Assembly: GCF_047948215.1 (NCBI RefSeq)
Contig: NC_134461.1
Span: 91,656,245-91,720,244 of the forward strand
Length of the DNA: 64,000 nucleotides
Reading direction: 5' to 3'
DNA from: Lycorma delicatula
Taxonomy: Eukaryota; Arthropoda; Insecta; Hemiptera; Fulgoridae
The notes under the pieces were generated by a model that saw only the letters and a list, made by a program, of their open reading frames with translations, was not told where the DNA came from and ran no database searches. Both the position numbers and the translations under genes were made by a program. This document shows positions 1 through 9,862 of this stretch, in pieces. Numbering within the stretch: the first letter of the stretch is position 1; each line of letters opens with the position of its first letter.

Positions 1-880
1 CATCACTTTCTTTTTTATTTATTTATCTTTTTTTCATAAAATATAGGCTAGCGTCCTTGTTGAAAAAAAATATATTTAAAAAAAAAATTGGTCAAGAAAC
101 CTTTGCACTGGCGCCGTTTATGTATAAATAAAAACTTACGTAAGAATACTGATCTCATATCTCACCGTAGATTATTGAAAATAAAGTTTTTTGTATTGGT
201 ATAAGTCTGAATTATTCATTTAAAGAAACATTTGTTGTAAATATGTTTACGAAATTTGAAAATAAAATGTGTATTATCTGTTAGTAACATTTTTTAAGTG
301 TTTAATTTTATATTTCAGAGAAATGAAATTTGAAAAACATTTTTAGAATAACATGTTTTTAATCAGTATTTTTTATATTTAGTTGATCAGTTATAATGCA
401 AAATTTTCGTAAAAAACATTTTGCAAATTAAGACAATATTTTTAACTTAATAGATTTTTATTGGTTTTATAAATTTATAAAGTTATATTTTATAAATATT
501 ATGTCACAATTAACATAGTATAATTATAACTATTCAGTAATATACGGAAACGTACCGGTATAAATAAGTAAAACCATGGTTAAATCAAAGCACACAAATA
601 TGTGTCATAAAATCCCTCCCATTTCTATTCTTTAAAGTAGACAATTACAAAGAGATAAAATAATTACCTAAGTCTTTTTAGAAGAAATAAGAATTCTAAG
701 TGGAATTTTAGTACCGGGATAAATAAATTTCAAAAGAGAAATGAAAAATCATCATTAGAAAATTTGATCATTTAGTTGCTGGAGGAAAATAAATTTCCTT
801 TATTTATATTTTTAGATGTTTCTTTTTATATGCGAGTGTGTGTACATACCCCAAGTGATTCAAAAATAACTCCACAAATC
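1..880. other. A+T-rich sequence without recognisable gene
   Basis: Dominated by A and T runs with stops in all frames. I see no coding frame, RNA gene or repeat that I can name. A mariner-like element begins near the right end of this stretch. Confidence 0.6.
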
Positions 881-2020
881 TAAAAGTATATAAAAATTTA
901 ATGAGATAATTTACAAATTCAGAAGAGGTCTCATTTCGTAAAAATAATACAACTTTGTCAGCCACAATTCACTTTGGTTCGATCTAGCTTTCATTTGTAA
1001 TGCGATATATATTCCACCTGAAGTCGGTTTCCTTCCAGACTGTAACCAACAAGTCAGGCGTTAATTATTAGCTCAACAAAATCAATAACCAAAGGTGGTA
1101 CATAAACCCGATCTTTAATGAAATCTCCAAAGAAAAAATCTAGTGGGGTCATGTTTGGGGAGAACGTGACAATGCAATTGGACCTTTACGACAAATCCAC
1201 CGACTTGGGAATCTAGTTTCAAGAAAATCTCGGACTTCTAGGCGGTAATGAGTTAATAATAGTTGTATGATAATAATTGCATCCAGTCTGTTTTCTTAGA
1301 GCACAAAAACCATTTATCTTAGGGCTATCACGAATATGCTGCAAGTTTCATGATGGTTTTCGTTACTCCATATTCGACAGTAAAGGCTGTTCACCTTGCT
1401 ACTGATTTGAAACGTCCATCATCTCTAAAAAATATATTGTCTAAGTTTGTACCATTGCTTGCAATTCTATCCATCAATTCCACACAAAACTGCAGCCGAG
1501 AAACTTTGTCGTCATCTGTAATGTATTTGACCGTAGTTAGTTTATATGGCTTCAAGTACAATCGTTTACAGAATACGCGACAAACAGTCGTTTGTGGAAT
1601 GACAGCCTCACGTGACGCACGTCGAGTTTATTTCTTCGGACTACGTGCATAGCTTTCTCCGAGTTATTCTACAGCAGCTTCAGGGACGCGTGAGCATCTT
1701 GGTGGTTCATATCTTAACAGAAAAACTTGTTTCAACGAAGGTTTGGTGCCAAGAATAAATTGTGCGCTTACTAGGAGGCTTCCTACCGTATTCTGTACAA
1801 AAATTACGTTGATCACCAGTTGCTGACCACAAATCGTGAAAACAAAACACATAGCGAGCTCGTTCCAAACAAATAAATACATCCGTTCTTAACACTGGTG
1901 AAGGCGTTGGTGGCCGAATATGCTACTAATGAAGTAGAGTCCAAATTTGATGTGTTTTGGTATGAAATGAGACCTCAACCGAATCTGTAAGTTATCTAAA
2001 TAAAATTTTATATGCTTTTA
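881..2020 (-). mobile_element. Decayed Tc1/mariner-type transposon with long TIRs
   Basis: The outer 60 bases (881-940) and the reverse complement of 1961-2020 agree at about 50 of 60 positions, sharing for example GAGGTCTCATTTC, so these are terminal inverted repeats. Between them the minus strand carries a broken transposase. Going 5' to 3' on that strand, 1707-1895 reads EYGRKPPSKRTIYSWHQTF (helix-turn-helix region), about 1660-1700 reads PPRCSRVPEAAVE in another frame, and near 1090-1150 it reads TPLDFFFGDF and DRVYVPPL. The last motifs match the C-terminal block, containing the last catalytic acidic region, of Tc1/mariner (IS630) transposases. Frame changes and stops make it inactive. 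The plus-strand open frame across 1350-1652 is an antisense shadow. The true outer ends may lie slightly beyond these TIR limits, next to a TA tract. Confidence 0.8.
1085..1895 (-). pseudogene. Transposase pseudogene of the 0.9-2.0 kb element
   Basis: In active relatives this protein is a DDE/D transposase: it binds the TIRs and cuts and pastes the element at TA. The minus strand keeps the N-terminal DNA-binding segment (YSWHQTFVET near 1712-1770), a linker resembling SPKK-type sequence near 1630, and the C-terminal TPLDFFFGDF block near 1120, where relatives have PRSPDLTPLDFF. These parts lie in different frames and include stop codons, for example in the segment before TPLDFF. The central catalytic part is hard to read. 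Family assignment is by motif recognition only. Confidence 0.7.
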
Positions 2021-2033
2021 AAATTATCATCCA

Positions 2034-2038
<5 letters not shown>

Positions 2039-2063
<25 letters not shown>
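2039..2063. repeat. (TA)n microsatellite
   Basis: An uninterrupted TA run of about 12 units, lying between the right TIR of the mariner-like element and the foldback element. A second TA run (2709-2724) lies on the far side of the foldback. Confidence 0.9.
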
Positions 2064-2064
<1 letters not shown>

Positions 2065-2110
2065 AAGTAATAACTAACTCTTTTCTTTAGTTAGACAAAT
2101 ATAAAAAAAC

Positions 2111-2709
2111 TAAAAAAGTTAGAAAATTAGCCAAATTAATAGAAAATTTACTAATGCAATTCGTTAGATCAACAACCAGATAAACAAAATAACAAAAACA
2201 AAAGTAGAAAACCTCAACGTTTCGTCCAAGATGTAAGAGATTATCAAGACAAACCACAAATGACAAAAAACAACAACTGCAAACACTGACATATCTGATT
2301 TAAGTTGTGCTAATCTATTTTAAATTAATAGTTAAAAATAGGTTGTGTATTATTGCTTATTTGTTGGTTTTAGTTTTACGCCTATTTTGTAGTTTTGGTT
2401 TATTAATTTAGCATTAGTATTTTTTGTTTGGGTTGTAACTTAATTTTTTATCATTGGAATGATAGTGGGAGTTTCTATGATGACATTTTTAGTATTAGGG
2501 GTTTTGCATTTATTAAATTAGGTGTTGGGGGGGAGGATTTTATAAATGTATGCTGTTGTTGTTTTTTGTCATTTGTAGTTTGTCTTGATAAATTGGACGA
2601 AACGTCGAGGTTTTCTGCTTTTGTTTTTGTTATTTTGTTTGTTTGGTTGTTGACCTAATGATTGCATTAGAAAATTTTCTATAATTTGGATAATTTTCTA
2701 ACTTTTTTA
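2111..2709. mobile_element. Foldback element with about 165-bp inverted arms
   Basis: The left arm (2111-2281) and the reverse complement of the right arm (2550-2709) match closely, sharing blocks such as CAAAATAACAAAAACAAAAG, CGTTTCGTCCA and AATGACAAAAAACAACAAC. The left arm has about 11 extra bases near 2231-2242. The loop (about 2282-2549) is A+T-rich and codes for nothing recognisable, so the frame at 2428-2658 is probably chance. TA tracts flank both sides. There is no transposase, so this is a non-autonomous foldback or MITE-like element, or a palindromic duplication. Each arm carries the core GGACGAAACGT. Confidence 0.75.
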
Positions 2710-2724
2710 ATATATATATATATA

Positions 2725-3073
2725 CATAACCGTCCGAGAAGTTTCCATAAATAGGAAAAATAAACATCTCTTCTTATGAGAATCATTTTTATGTATTTAT
2801 TATTATTATTTATTTTCATGTATTCCATGTATGAAAACTTACGGAATACTCTGTATATTTTATCAGTATTTTTTAATACTTTGTTGCTATTTTTCATACT
2901 TCTCTGATCTGGGCTAATCTTTCAACTTCAACATAATTACTGCATCGTAGTCCTTAGTTATGTTTTATATACTATCCAAATTTTATCTTCCTCTACATCT
3001 TTTACCCTCTAAAAATCGCCAAATTAACTAATCCATTATTACAACTTTGCTCTAAGCAGATGAACAAAAATAC
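2725..3073. other. Non-coding A+T-rich spacer
   Basis: Mostly T-rich sequence with scattered stops. I see no gene or nameable repeat. The open frame at 2679-2897 on the minus strand has low-complexity composition and is probably spurious. Confidence 0.5.
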
Positions 3074-3081
3074 ATTACCAT
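3074..3081. repeat. Target-site duplication, left copy (ATTACCAT)
   Basis: Identical to 3358-3365 and directly abuts the poly(T) end of the SINE. Confidence 0.75.
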
Positions 3082-3357
3082 TTTTTTTTCCTGTTTAGCC
3101 TCCGGAAATACCGTCAGGTATTACTTCAGAGGATGATATGTATGAATGTAAGTGAAGTGTAGTCTTGTAGTCTCAGTTCGACCATTCCTGTGATTTGTGG
3201 TTAATTGAAACTCAACCACCAAAGAACACTGGTAATCACGATCTAGTATTCAAATCCGTGTAAAAATAACTGACTTATAACTGACTCGTGGAACTCTCGA
3301 CTTCGAATCAGCTGATTTGCAAAGACGCGTTCACCACTAGACCAACCCGGTAGGTGA
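3082..3357 (-). mobile_element. tRNA-derived SINE, family B, full-length copy with target duplication
   Basis: Read on the minus strand, it begins CCTACCGGGTTGGTCTAGTGG, with an A-box-like TGGTCTAGTGGTGAACGC. A tRNA-like head follows, then a body (TGGTTGAGTTTCAATTAACC), and it ends GGAGGCTAAACAGGAAAAAAA. ATTACCAT flanks both sides (3074-3081 and 3358-3365), which is an 8-bp target-site duplication. It codes for no protein. Such elements are copied by a partner LINE and transcribed by RNA polymerase III. Other copies are at 7.5, 12.6, 29.3 and 41.0 kb. Confidence 0.85.
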
Positions 3358-3365
3358 ATTACCAT
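3358..3365. repeat. Target-site duplication, right copy (ATTACCAT)
   Basis: Identical to 3074-3081 and lies just beyond the tRNA-like head of the SINE. Confidence 0.75.
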
Positions 3366-3691
3366 ATTTAACAAAACTATTACATTAACGAGCTACAATA
3401 CTACAATTTGTTGAGTGGTTGTTAACCAGCGTCGGGTGTTCTATGTTGTTCTACTAGCTGTAGTACTAGCAACAAGCATCATTTATCTCTTCTTCAAGCA
3501 CAACATTGAGTTACAGAATCTTATCTTCTTGTCTTTTTATATTACAGTTGCTAGAAAACATCTATCAACGTTTGAATGAATTGAGAGAGAAAGAGATAGT
3601 AAATACATGAGAGTGTGATAAGCAGTTACTGCAATTTGTTGCAACGATAATCCAGCCAATCCCGGCTCTCCGTTTAGCCCGTTCTTCAACT

Positions 3692-3790
3692 TTATAATTA
3701 TAAATTATAATAATTATTATAATATAATAAATTATAATAATTATTATAATATAATAAATTATAATAATTTATAATTATAAAATAATTATT
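3692..3790. repeat. 27-bp A/T-only tandem repeat
   Basis: A 27-base unit made only of A and T runs 3702-3728 and 3729-3755, then partially to about 3770. Each unit contains internal palindromes (ATAATTATTAT), so the tract could form cruciforms. Flanking sequence to 3790 keeps the same style. Confidence 0.8.
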
Positions 3791-4684
3791 GTCGTTTATT
3801 TTGTTTTTTTTTTCAATGTTTTAAATACTTTTTTTAATCACATTCTTTATTTACTATAAAATTAAGCAAAACCTTTGCGTACAAATAAATTAATGACTTT
3901 CATCACATCTGCTATAACGTTGCACCTGGTTGCTAATCATCTTTGTTGATGTTCTCGTCACTGTTATAAAGTTCAGATCTGCTGTTGGCTTTTGCTTTAA
4001 TTATATGAATTCACTTTATTATCCTGCAGTAAAAGATTCTATGATCCGGTTTATTTAAACCATCTACAATCGTTTGTTTTTGTAATAATTTTGATCCCTA
4101 TTAAAATTCTTTTATTAATTGTTTTAAAAATAAGAAATATGTCTTTAATATAAATTTGGTTTACCATCTATGGATTACCTTCGCTACAGCCCTACTGCAC
4201 AGAACATAGCAATTTAATTTAAACTTTTTTTCATTGATTGAGCTAATAAATTCGGTATTTTATTATTTTTTACTTCATGTGTGTTTAATTTAGTAAAAGG
4301 TAATGAGACAAATTAGGAATATTCATTATTTTTTACTACATATATCCACACTCTTGCTGCATAATTCTCAGAATTTTTTTTATAGGCTGAACAGTATACA
4401 TAAATAATAATTCTAATTAATATCTGCCGTATTTTTATATGTTTTGTTTTTAATAAACTTCAAAAGTTTTAAGTTTGTAATTGGTTATTTTGGACTTCAT
4501 TCATACCAAAAAATTAAATTCTCCGCGAAATTTATTAAATGTTTTTATTACTCTAATGTGTTTAAGCTATTTTACGCTAAACATAAAATAGCTTGTTTTT
4601 CGAACCGTATATTTTGTCTTTTAACCCAGATTTCTCAAACACTATTATGAATACAGTTCTAGGACCTATTTTTTAAATAAGATT
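3791..4684. other. A+T-rich sequence without recognisable gene
   Basis: I see no coding homology. The open frame at 4444-4650 has low-complexity FKFSK composition and looks like chance. Confidence 0.5.
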
Positions 4685-4687
4685 TCT

Positions 4688-4780
4688 TTTTTTCGTCTTT
4701 AGTCATTTGACTGGTTTGATGCAGCTCTCCAAGATTCCCTATCTAGTGCTAGTCGTTTCATTACGGTACACCCCCTACAT
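4688..4780 (-). mobile_element. 3' tail of an RTE-like LINE, severely 5'-truncated
   Basis: The minus strand matches the last 90 or so bases of the LINEs at 31.6-32.6 and 44.2-45.2 kb, including the coding end (AACCAGTCAAATGACT) and the A-rich tail (poly(T) here at about 4686-4693). The copy stops after the stretch complementary to CCCCCTACATTC. Very short 3' fragments are typical of abortive LINE reverse transcription. Confidence 0.85.
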
Positions 4781-4804
4781 TCATATAAAACAACTAAATT
4801 TACC

Positions 4805-5005
4805 TCTTAATTTGTGTCCCTAGAATTACAGTCTGGCTTAATTTTACCGAAGCGCAGAAATCAGGGTGAAATGTTTTGCCAAGTGACACTTACTAACGGA
4901 GTGTTTTCGAACCTACGTTTATACGAACTTTCTTCTTTATTTTCACCAGTTGAAAATTTCCTGACGGTTTGTTCATGAATCACTCTGTATATACAGGTTG
5001 AATAT
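4805..5005 (-). repeat. Solo arm of the long-inverted-repeat family seen at 8.4-9.4 kb
   Basis: Shared blocks with the right arm at 9.2-9.4 kb include CCTACGTTTATACGAA-like sequence, TTCTTCTTTATTTTCACCAG and the outer end ATGAATCACTCTGTATA. Only one arm is present. It has no coding content. Confidence 0.6.
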
Positions 5006-5130
5006 AATTTGTTTAATAGAGAAATAACTTTAGATAAAATGCCTAGCTAATACCTTCATATGAGAAAGTCAGTAAGAAAGGTTAAAAAAAAACTTATCTG
5101 ATTTTAAAATGTACCTTAACTGTTGCTAAG

Positions 5131-5138
5131 GGAGCGAT
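5131..5138. repeat. Target-site duplication, left copy (GGAGCGAT)
   Basis: Identical to 6544-6551, which directly follows the A-rich tail of the LINE-derived insertion. Confidence 0.65.
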
Positions 5139-6543
5139 GTGGAACTTGATATTCGATTCCCTTGGATTCGGGACCTGGTTCGTGCCGGTAGACTGAGGGT
5201 GGGTCAGATTCTTGTTGAGCGATCGACTACCTGCGATCTATTTGGCGGGGGATGATGCGTGTAAGATAGATCATGGAAGTACGGATTACGTTTTAGTAAT
5301 CGATGACCCAAGTGCTGAATGATGGACGGAGTCGATCGGTCTGTTTCTACGGGCCGCCTGGGCGGATCGGACAGATTTTACGGCGCACCGTTGAGTATAC
5401 GTGTAGGCAGGTAGGGAAGCGGCATTTTATTTATTTTAATTATTTATTAAAATTGATGCCGCAAAGCAAGAAGCGAACGGCAGAGCCACCGACCACCACG
5501 GTGGTGGTCAAGGCGGAGGGGGGATCCTACGCTGATTTCCCCGCTCCGTGAAGGATGCAGCGTCACCGGGTGAAACCGGGGTCCCCTCCGTACGGAAAGG
5601 CCAGGCGGAAGAGCTTCATCTCCGGGGGTGAGCCGATGGTGGTGCGGCCGAACAGTTGAGGAGAGATATCACCGAAAAAGTGGAGGGTGCTGCAACTGCC
5701 CTGGCTGGAATGTGGTGGTAGGATGGTCCACGAGCTTGTTAAGGACGTGAATGCTCTCGTGACGCAGGATGAGTTGCTCAGGTAACTTTATAAAATAACT
5801 GGTGCGTCGGTCACTATAGATGTTTTATCAATGCGGCTGGCTTACGGCAAGTAGTTATATTAGCTGTGCTTTCCATCCTTGCGGACAAATTGCTGTCTGA
5901 TGGACGTGTTCGCATTGGGTGGATGGCCCATCGAGTGATGCGGCGTGGCTCCGACGAACTCTGCTTTAGATCCTGGAGTCCAGGCCACAGGGACAAGTTC
6001 TGTAATAGCACAGATTGAAGTGGCCATTATTTTGCGTGTGGTAAGGCCGGCTATATACGTAAAGATTGTAAGCAGGATCCTTGTTGTTCATTCCGCAAGT
6101 TGTACGATCATGCACCCGATGGTCGAGGATGCAAGACAGGTCAATTTGCGTCAGGAGTTGTGTCTTCACAGTAATGTCACGGTGTCTTTGGGGGAGAACT
6201 TTACCCGGGATGAGTGGGTGGCTTCGGTCTTCCACCTTCAATGATCGAGTAGAGACTCCTTTGAGATGCCATTTTGTTATGTTAAACCGTAGTCTCGGTA
6301 GAGATCCCTTTGGGGTTTCCCCATTAGAGTCGAGACGTCAAGACCGGAATCCCAGTGAACTCCTCATTTGAAGCATGGCACGCAAAAAGACCGAATTCCG
6401 GCTGTCTGGGCGTGGCCTTGCGTCCTTCCGAGGTAGTTTGAGGCGAAGGCATCCCCCGGAGCTGAGTTTATGCTTAATTGCGTGTCCGGCTCCGGGGGGC
6501 GGGGAAACTACAGATTTATATAATAAAAAAGGAAGAAAAGAAA
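5139..6543 (+). mobile_element. R1/Jockey-type LINE derivative: ORF1 only, no reverse transcriptase
   Basis: A strikingly G+C-rich island in A+T-rich DNA. It opens with about 300 bases of leader, carries a degraded ORF1 (gag-like) from about 5456 to 6174, then about 370 bases of 3' region ending in an A-rich tail (AATAAAAAAGGAAGAAAAGAAA). The tail is followed at once by GGAGCGAT, also present just before the 5' end: an 8-bp target duplication. ORF1 runs straight into the 3' region, so ORF2 (endonuclease and reverse transcriptase) is missing. It is either an internally deleted copy or a non-autonomous derivative mobilised by a full-length relative. Confidence 0.75.
5456..6174 (+). pseudogene. 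LINE ORF1 (gag-like) zinc-knuckle protein, degraded
   Basis: ORF1 proteins of R1, Jockey and I-type LINEs bind the element RNA and help carry it to the target. The likely start is the ATG at 5456 (MPQSKKRTAEPP). Frame changes follow between about 5550 and 5840. From 5845 to 6174 one frame stays open for about 110 codons apart from one TGA. It reads ILADKLLSDGRVRIGWMAHR, then three zinc-knuckle remnants: CFRSWSPGHRDKFC (second Cys now Ser), YFACGKAGYIRKDC (first Cys now Tyr, His now Tyr) and a Cys/His-rich CCSFRKLYDHAPDGRGC. The three-knuckle layout is the hallmark of these ORF1 proteins. The clade (R1 versus Jockey) is inferred. Confidence 0.75.
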
Positions 6544-6551
6544 GGAGCGAT
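6544..6551. repeat. Target-site duplication, right copy (GGAGCGAT)
   Basis: Matches 5131-5138 and abuts the A-rich tail. Confidence 0.65.
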
Positions 6552-7510
6552 TACATAAGTTCAAGGTCAAGCGTTTCGGTGTGGGAGATAAATTGAAATC
6601 GCATCGATTTTGTTTTATTTTTCTTCATTATATCGATATTAAAAGTTGAAAGTAAATTTTATTTACATAATTCCTTAGAGCGGATTACAGTTCTGCTTAA
6701 TTCAGATTTTAAGCTCAGCTTTTATACAAATTATGATAATAAGTATTAACTGCTATTTAATCTTAGAGGTTTTAAAAGATTTTACATTCTTATGTTTCTC
6801 CAATCTTCTTATATACTCGTACGGACATACATGAGAAAATTAATTCGAATCTATTTTTATTTTGTCTTCAGTTTAATGAAAATAATTATAAATCTATTTT
6901 GTCCTTTTGCTGTTATTATTAATAATCGTACAAGTAGTTAAGGTTATAATAATGATGAGGGGCATAGAATGAAAGAGAAGAAATATAATAGGGAAGATTG
7001 GTGCCATAATACAGTGGCCTTTTAATTAGAAACAGAACTAAACTTTCAGGTTAGTGTGTAGTTGATCAATCGTTCGGTCGATTTGAACCTATGTAACTCA
7101 ATTAAATATTTCATTTTCATCGCCTAATCGAACTCTGACACATTCATCAGAAACTCATAATGATCTGCCTTTGAGTGTAAAATACGTTAACCCTCAACAT
7201 TACCAGTTTTATTCTCCTTTTTTTCCCTCTGTCTCTGTTCTCTGATTTCTCTTTCTACAATACTCATTCATATTTTCCATTATAACTACTACTATGTTAG
7301 TTTCTTTTAAACATGTTTAATCTACTCTCTTCTGAATATGATTTAAGTTATTATTTCTTAATATATATAAATAAAATTAGCCTATTTGGTTACCTAATAC
7401 ATTTATTTAATATTTAACAATATTTAAATAAGGCTAATTAAATTAGTAGTTAATTTTTATTAAAAAAAAAAAAAAAAAATGTTTAATTATAAAATATGAT
7501 AATGATAAAT
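6552..7510. other. Non-coding spacer with poly(A) run
   Basis: A+T-rich. A run of 18 A residues lies near 7461-7479. I see no coding or RNA signature. Confidence 0.5.
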
Positions 7511-7775
7511 ATGATGATGGTATCTCAGTAGATGAAAGATATTTCAAAACCGAGAGTTTTAAGGTTCAAATCCTAGTAAAGGTTGTTACTTTTATACAGA
7601 TTTGAAAACTAGTTCGTGGATACCCGTGTTCTTTGGTAGTTGGGTTTAAATTAACCACACATCTCAGTGACGGTTGACCTGAGACTATAGAAGACTACAC
7701 TTCATTTACATTCATATATATCATCCTCAGAAGTAATACCTTACGTTGGTTCCGCAGGCTAAACAAAAAAAAATA
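7511..7775 (+). mobile_element. tRNA-derived SINE, family B, plus-strand copy
   Basis: The head is degraded (TATCTCAGTAGATGAAAGATA, and a B-box-like GGTTCAAATCC near 7562-7573). The body matches the copy at 3.1-3.4 kb (ACATCTCAGTGACGGTTGACC, ACACTTCATTTACATTC) and it ends CCGCAGGCTAAACAAAAAAAAA. Confidence 0.8.
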
Positions 7776-8407
7776 GAAAAAAGAATAGATGAAAGTTATC
7801 AAGGAATTATGTTTTTGCGTGTCACAGAGGTGGGTAGGGTAAGGAAAAATTGTTAAAAATATTTTATTGGCTAATATTTTAATTTATATTTGAAACATTA
7901 AAAGTTATATTAATTAAATTCTTTTAATTTTTCATCAAAAACTAAAACAGGAATGATAAGAAAAAATCTCAAAAATTTAATGAAGAGTTTTTTTAAAATG
8001 GTTTTACAGAACAAGATATATTAGTTGATGTTAAAATGGAATTTATACGAAGAAACTAATAGAGATTTAAATTTTAAAGAGTAGCAAATGACTAAGGTGA
8101 TAGAAGTTGATGAGGATAAAAAGGGAAATCAAAAAGTGGGGATAAAAGTTTTTTGGCCGAGTGTAAGAAGGATGACGAATCTGATTTAGATGAATGAATC
8201 GGCAACAATATAAATGAAAGAGAAGGTAAGTAATCGGAAAAAAAATGGAGGAATGTATGTTCTGAAAGATATCGAAAAGAAAATACTAACTGAATCTCAT
8301 GATAATAAATATTTTTGGAAGGTACAGGATGTGAGAATCTACTAATTGCGTGTTAGATTGCATTATTTATATAAAAAAATAATTTTATAAAAATATAACT
8401 TAATTAT
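7776..8407. other. Non-coding spacer
   Basis: Purine-rich, A+T-rich sequence with many stops. Nothing recognised. Confidence 0.5.
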
Positions 8408-9412
8408 TTATTAAGAGTAATTCACGAAGAATGTAATAAATAATTTTCCACAGTATGTTCTACTGCTGAAAATAAAGAAAAAAGTACGTATAAACGCAGG
8501 TTCGGAAACGCTTCATTAGCGAGTCGGCTGACGAAAGATTTCGCCCTAATTTCTGTGCCTTTGGTAAAATTAAGCCAAATTTTAATTCTTGAGAGAAATC
8601 TTGGGACATAGTAATCTTATATGATGTCTGACCAGAAAATTTGGAAGAAATAGGTTCTTCAACTGTATTTAAAGTAGTTTTCGAGAAATACGGGATAAAA
8701 ACAAAAGATTGGAATCGAAAAAAACAAAATTTCATGTTTGGCGTAAAAAATATTACATATTTTAAAAAATTATAAAATTTTTAAACAAAATTTGTAGAGA
8801 ATTTGATTCTGAGTTAAATGATATAAATAAAGTTTACAGAAAACTGATCACAAACGTAAAAAGTTTGAAATTTATTAAAAACATAACATATTATCAAAAT
8901 GTGGTAGATTGTAAATAGAAATTAAACGAAGCAAGATTTTTGGTATTACAGAACCAAACGAATTAGATATATTAGAAAAATAACAATTACAAATACAAAG
9001 AATAGGAACAATTTGCAAACAATTTAATAAACTGCGAAAATATCGTCTGCCATCGCGGATACAATACTTTACCCGACGAATGTTGATTTTGTTGGCTTTC
9101 CTTATTTCAACAGGGTTGTTTTGCATTAGTTCTACAGCATTGCGAATTCTAATAGCTAACTCTTTTTTGAAAGAAAAACATTAAAACTACAGTTCTGGGA
9201 TCTTTTTTCAGGCAGATTTCATATAAAATCATTAAATTTCGATTAATTTGGGTTTCAAGAATGTACAGAGAGATTAGAACGAAATCTTACGCCAGCTGAC
9301 TGTCGTTAATGAAACGTATCTAAACCTACGTTTTAATCAAATTTCTTCTTTATTTTCACCAGAAGAACATACCCTAAACGTTTATTACAATCTTCGAGAA
9401 TTATCTAATATA
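8408..9412. mobile_element. Long-inverted-repeat element (about 1 kb)
   Basis: The left arm (about 8408-8640) matches the reverse complement of the right arm (about 9180-9412). Shared blocks include GTATGTTCT-CTG-TGAAAATAAAG, AAACG-AGGTT-GGAAACG, AGATTTCG-CCTAAT, and the outer GTAATTCACGAAGAATGTAATAAA-like end. The middle is A+T-rich. The two open frames inside (8460-8735 and 8875-9126, minus) follow the arms and show no known domain. This is a non-autonomous TIR or foldback element. Relatives are a solo right arm at 4.8-5.0 kb and a left half at 22.5-23.0 kb. Confidence 0.7.
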
Positions 9413-9729
9413 TTTACCATTTTTTTATTTTTCATCTTATGAAAAAGGAAATTAATATAACAAAAATTTAAATTGGAGAAGGTTTTTCTTAAAATTATGC
9501 ACCCCCCATCACTATGAAAACTTTAATTTCATATAAATAAAAATTGTTCCAAGATAAACCGTACATTTTTCTTTTATTTTTAAAATCGTTTAATTTTCGT
9601 TTATGAAGTCAAATTATCACTGATTATCCAATACGCTTTGGAAATTTCTTCAAAATAAATGCTTGTCATTTATGCACAGCTAATTGTAATAAACTGGGTT
9701 TTACCTGTGTAACAAAATTCATAATAAAG
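9413..9729. other. Non-coding spacer
   Basis: A+T-rich. No gene or repeat recognised. Confidence 0.5.
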
Positions 9730-9862
9730 CCGATCTGTGTGTTAGAGTGATAGCATCTCGGCTTTTCATCCGGAAGTTCCGGGTTCGAATCCCAGTGAGG
9801 CATTTTTTATACGCTACAAAATTTAATTTCCATGCACAAGCTTTAAGCTTATGTGGCGATAT
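9730..9862 (+). mobile_element. tRNA-derived SINE, family A (copy 1)
   Basis: The tRNA-like head has A-box-like GAGTGATAGCATCTCGG, an anticodon-arm-like CTTTTCATCCGG and a near-perfect B box (GGGTTCGAATCCC), ending GTGAGGCA. It is followed by a family-specific tail, TTTTTATACGCTACAAAATTT, then CCATGCACAAGCTTTAAGCTT. The tail shared between copies shows it is a dispersed SINE and not a working tRNA gene. The internal boxes would act as an RNA polymerase III promoter. Confidence 0.8.

Noticed and set aside
1350..1652. 100-codon plus-strand open frame
   Set aside because: Antisense shadow of the minus-strand mariner-type transposase.
2220..2620. Hammerhead ribozyme in the foldback arms (GGACGAAACGT)
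   Set aside because: The CTGATGA half of the core is missing and the stems do not form convincingly. Kept only as a check in the findings.
2428..2658. 76-codon plus-strand frame
   Set aside because: It lies across the loop and right arm of the foldback element, with T/G-driven composition.
5303..5551. 82-codon frame with ATG at 5303 as a separate gene
   Set aside because: It lies in the leader and start of the LINE ORF1. The more likely ORF1 start is the in-frame ATG at 5456.
6081..6596. Small arginine-rich frames near the end of the LINE derivative
   Set aside because: They fall out of frame with ORF1 or in its 3' region and have no recognisable domain.
9730..9862. Functional tRNA gene (near-perfect A and B boxes)
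   Set aside because: The anticodon arm does not pair properly and the same 3' tail follows many copies, so it is a SINE.
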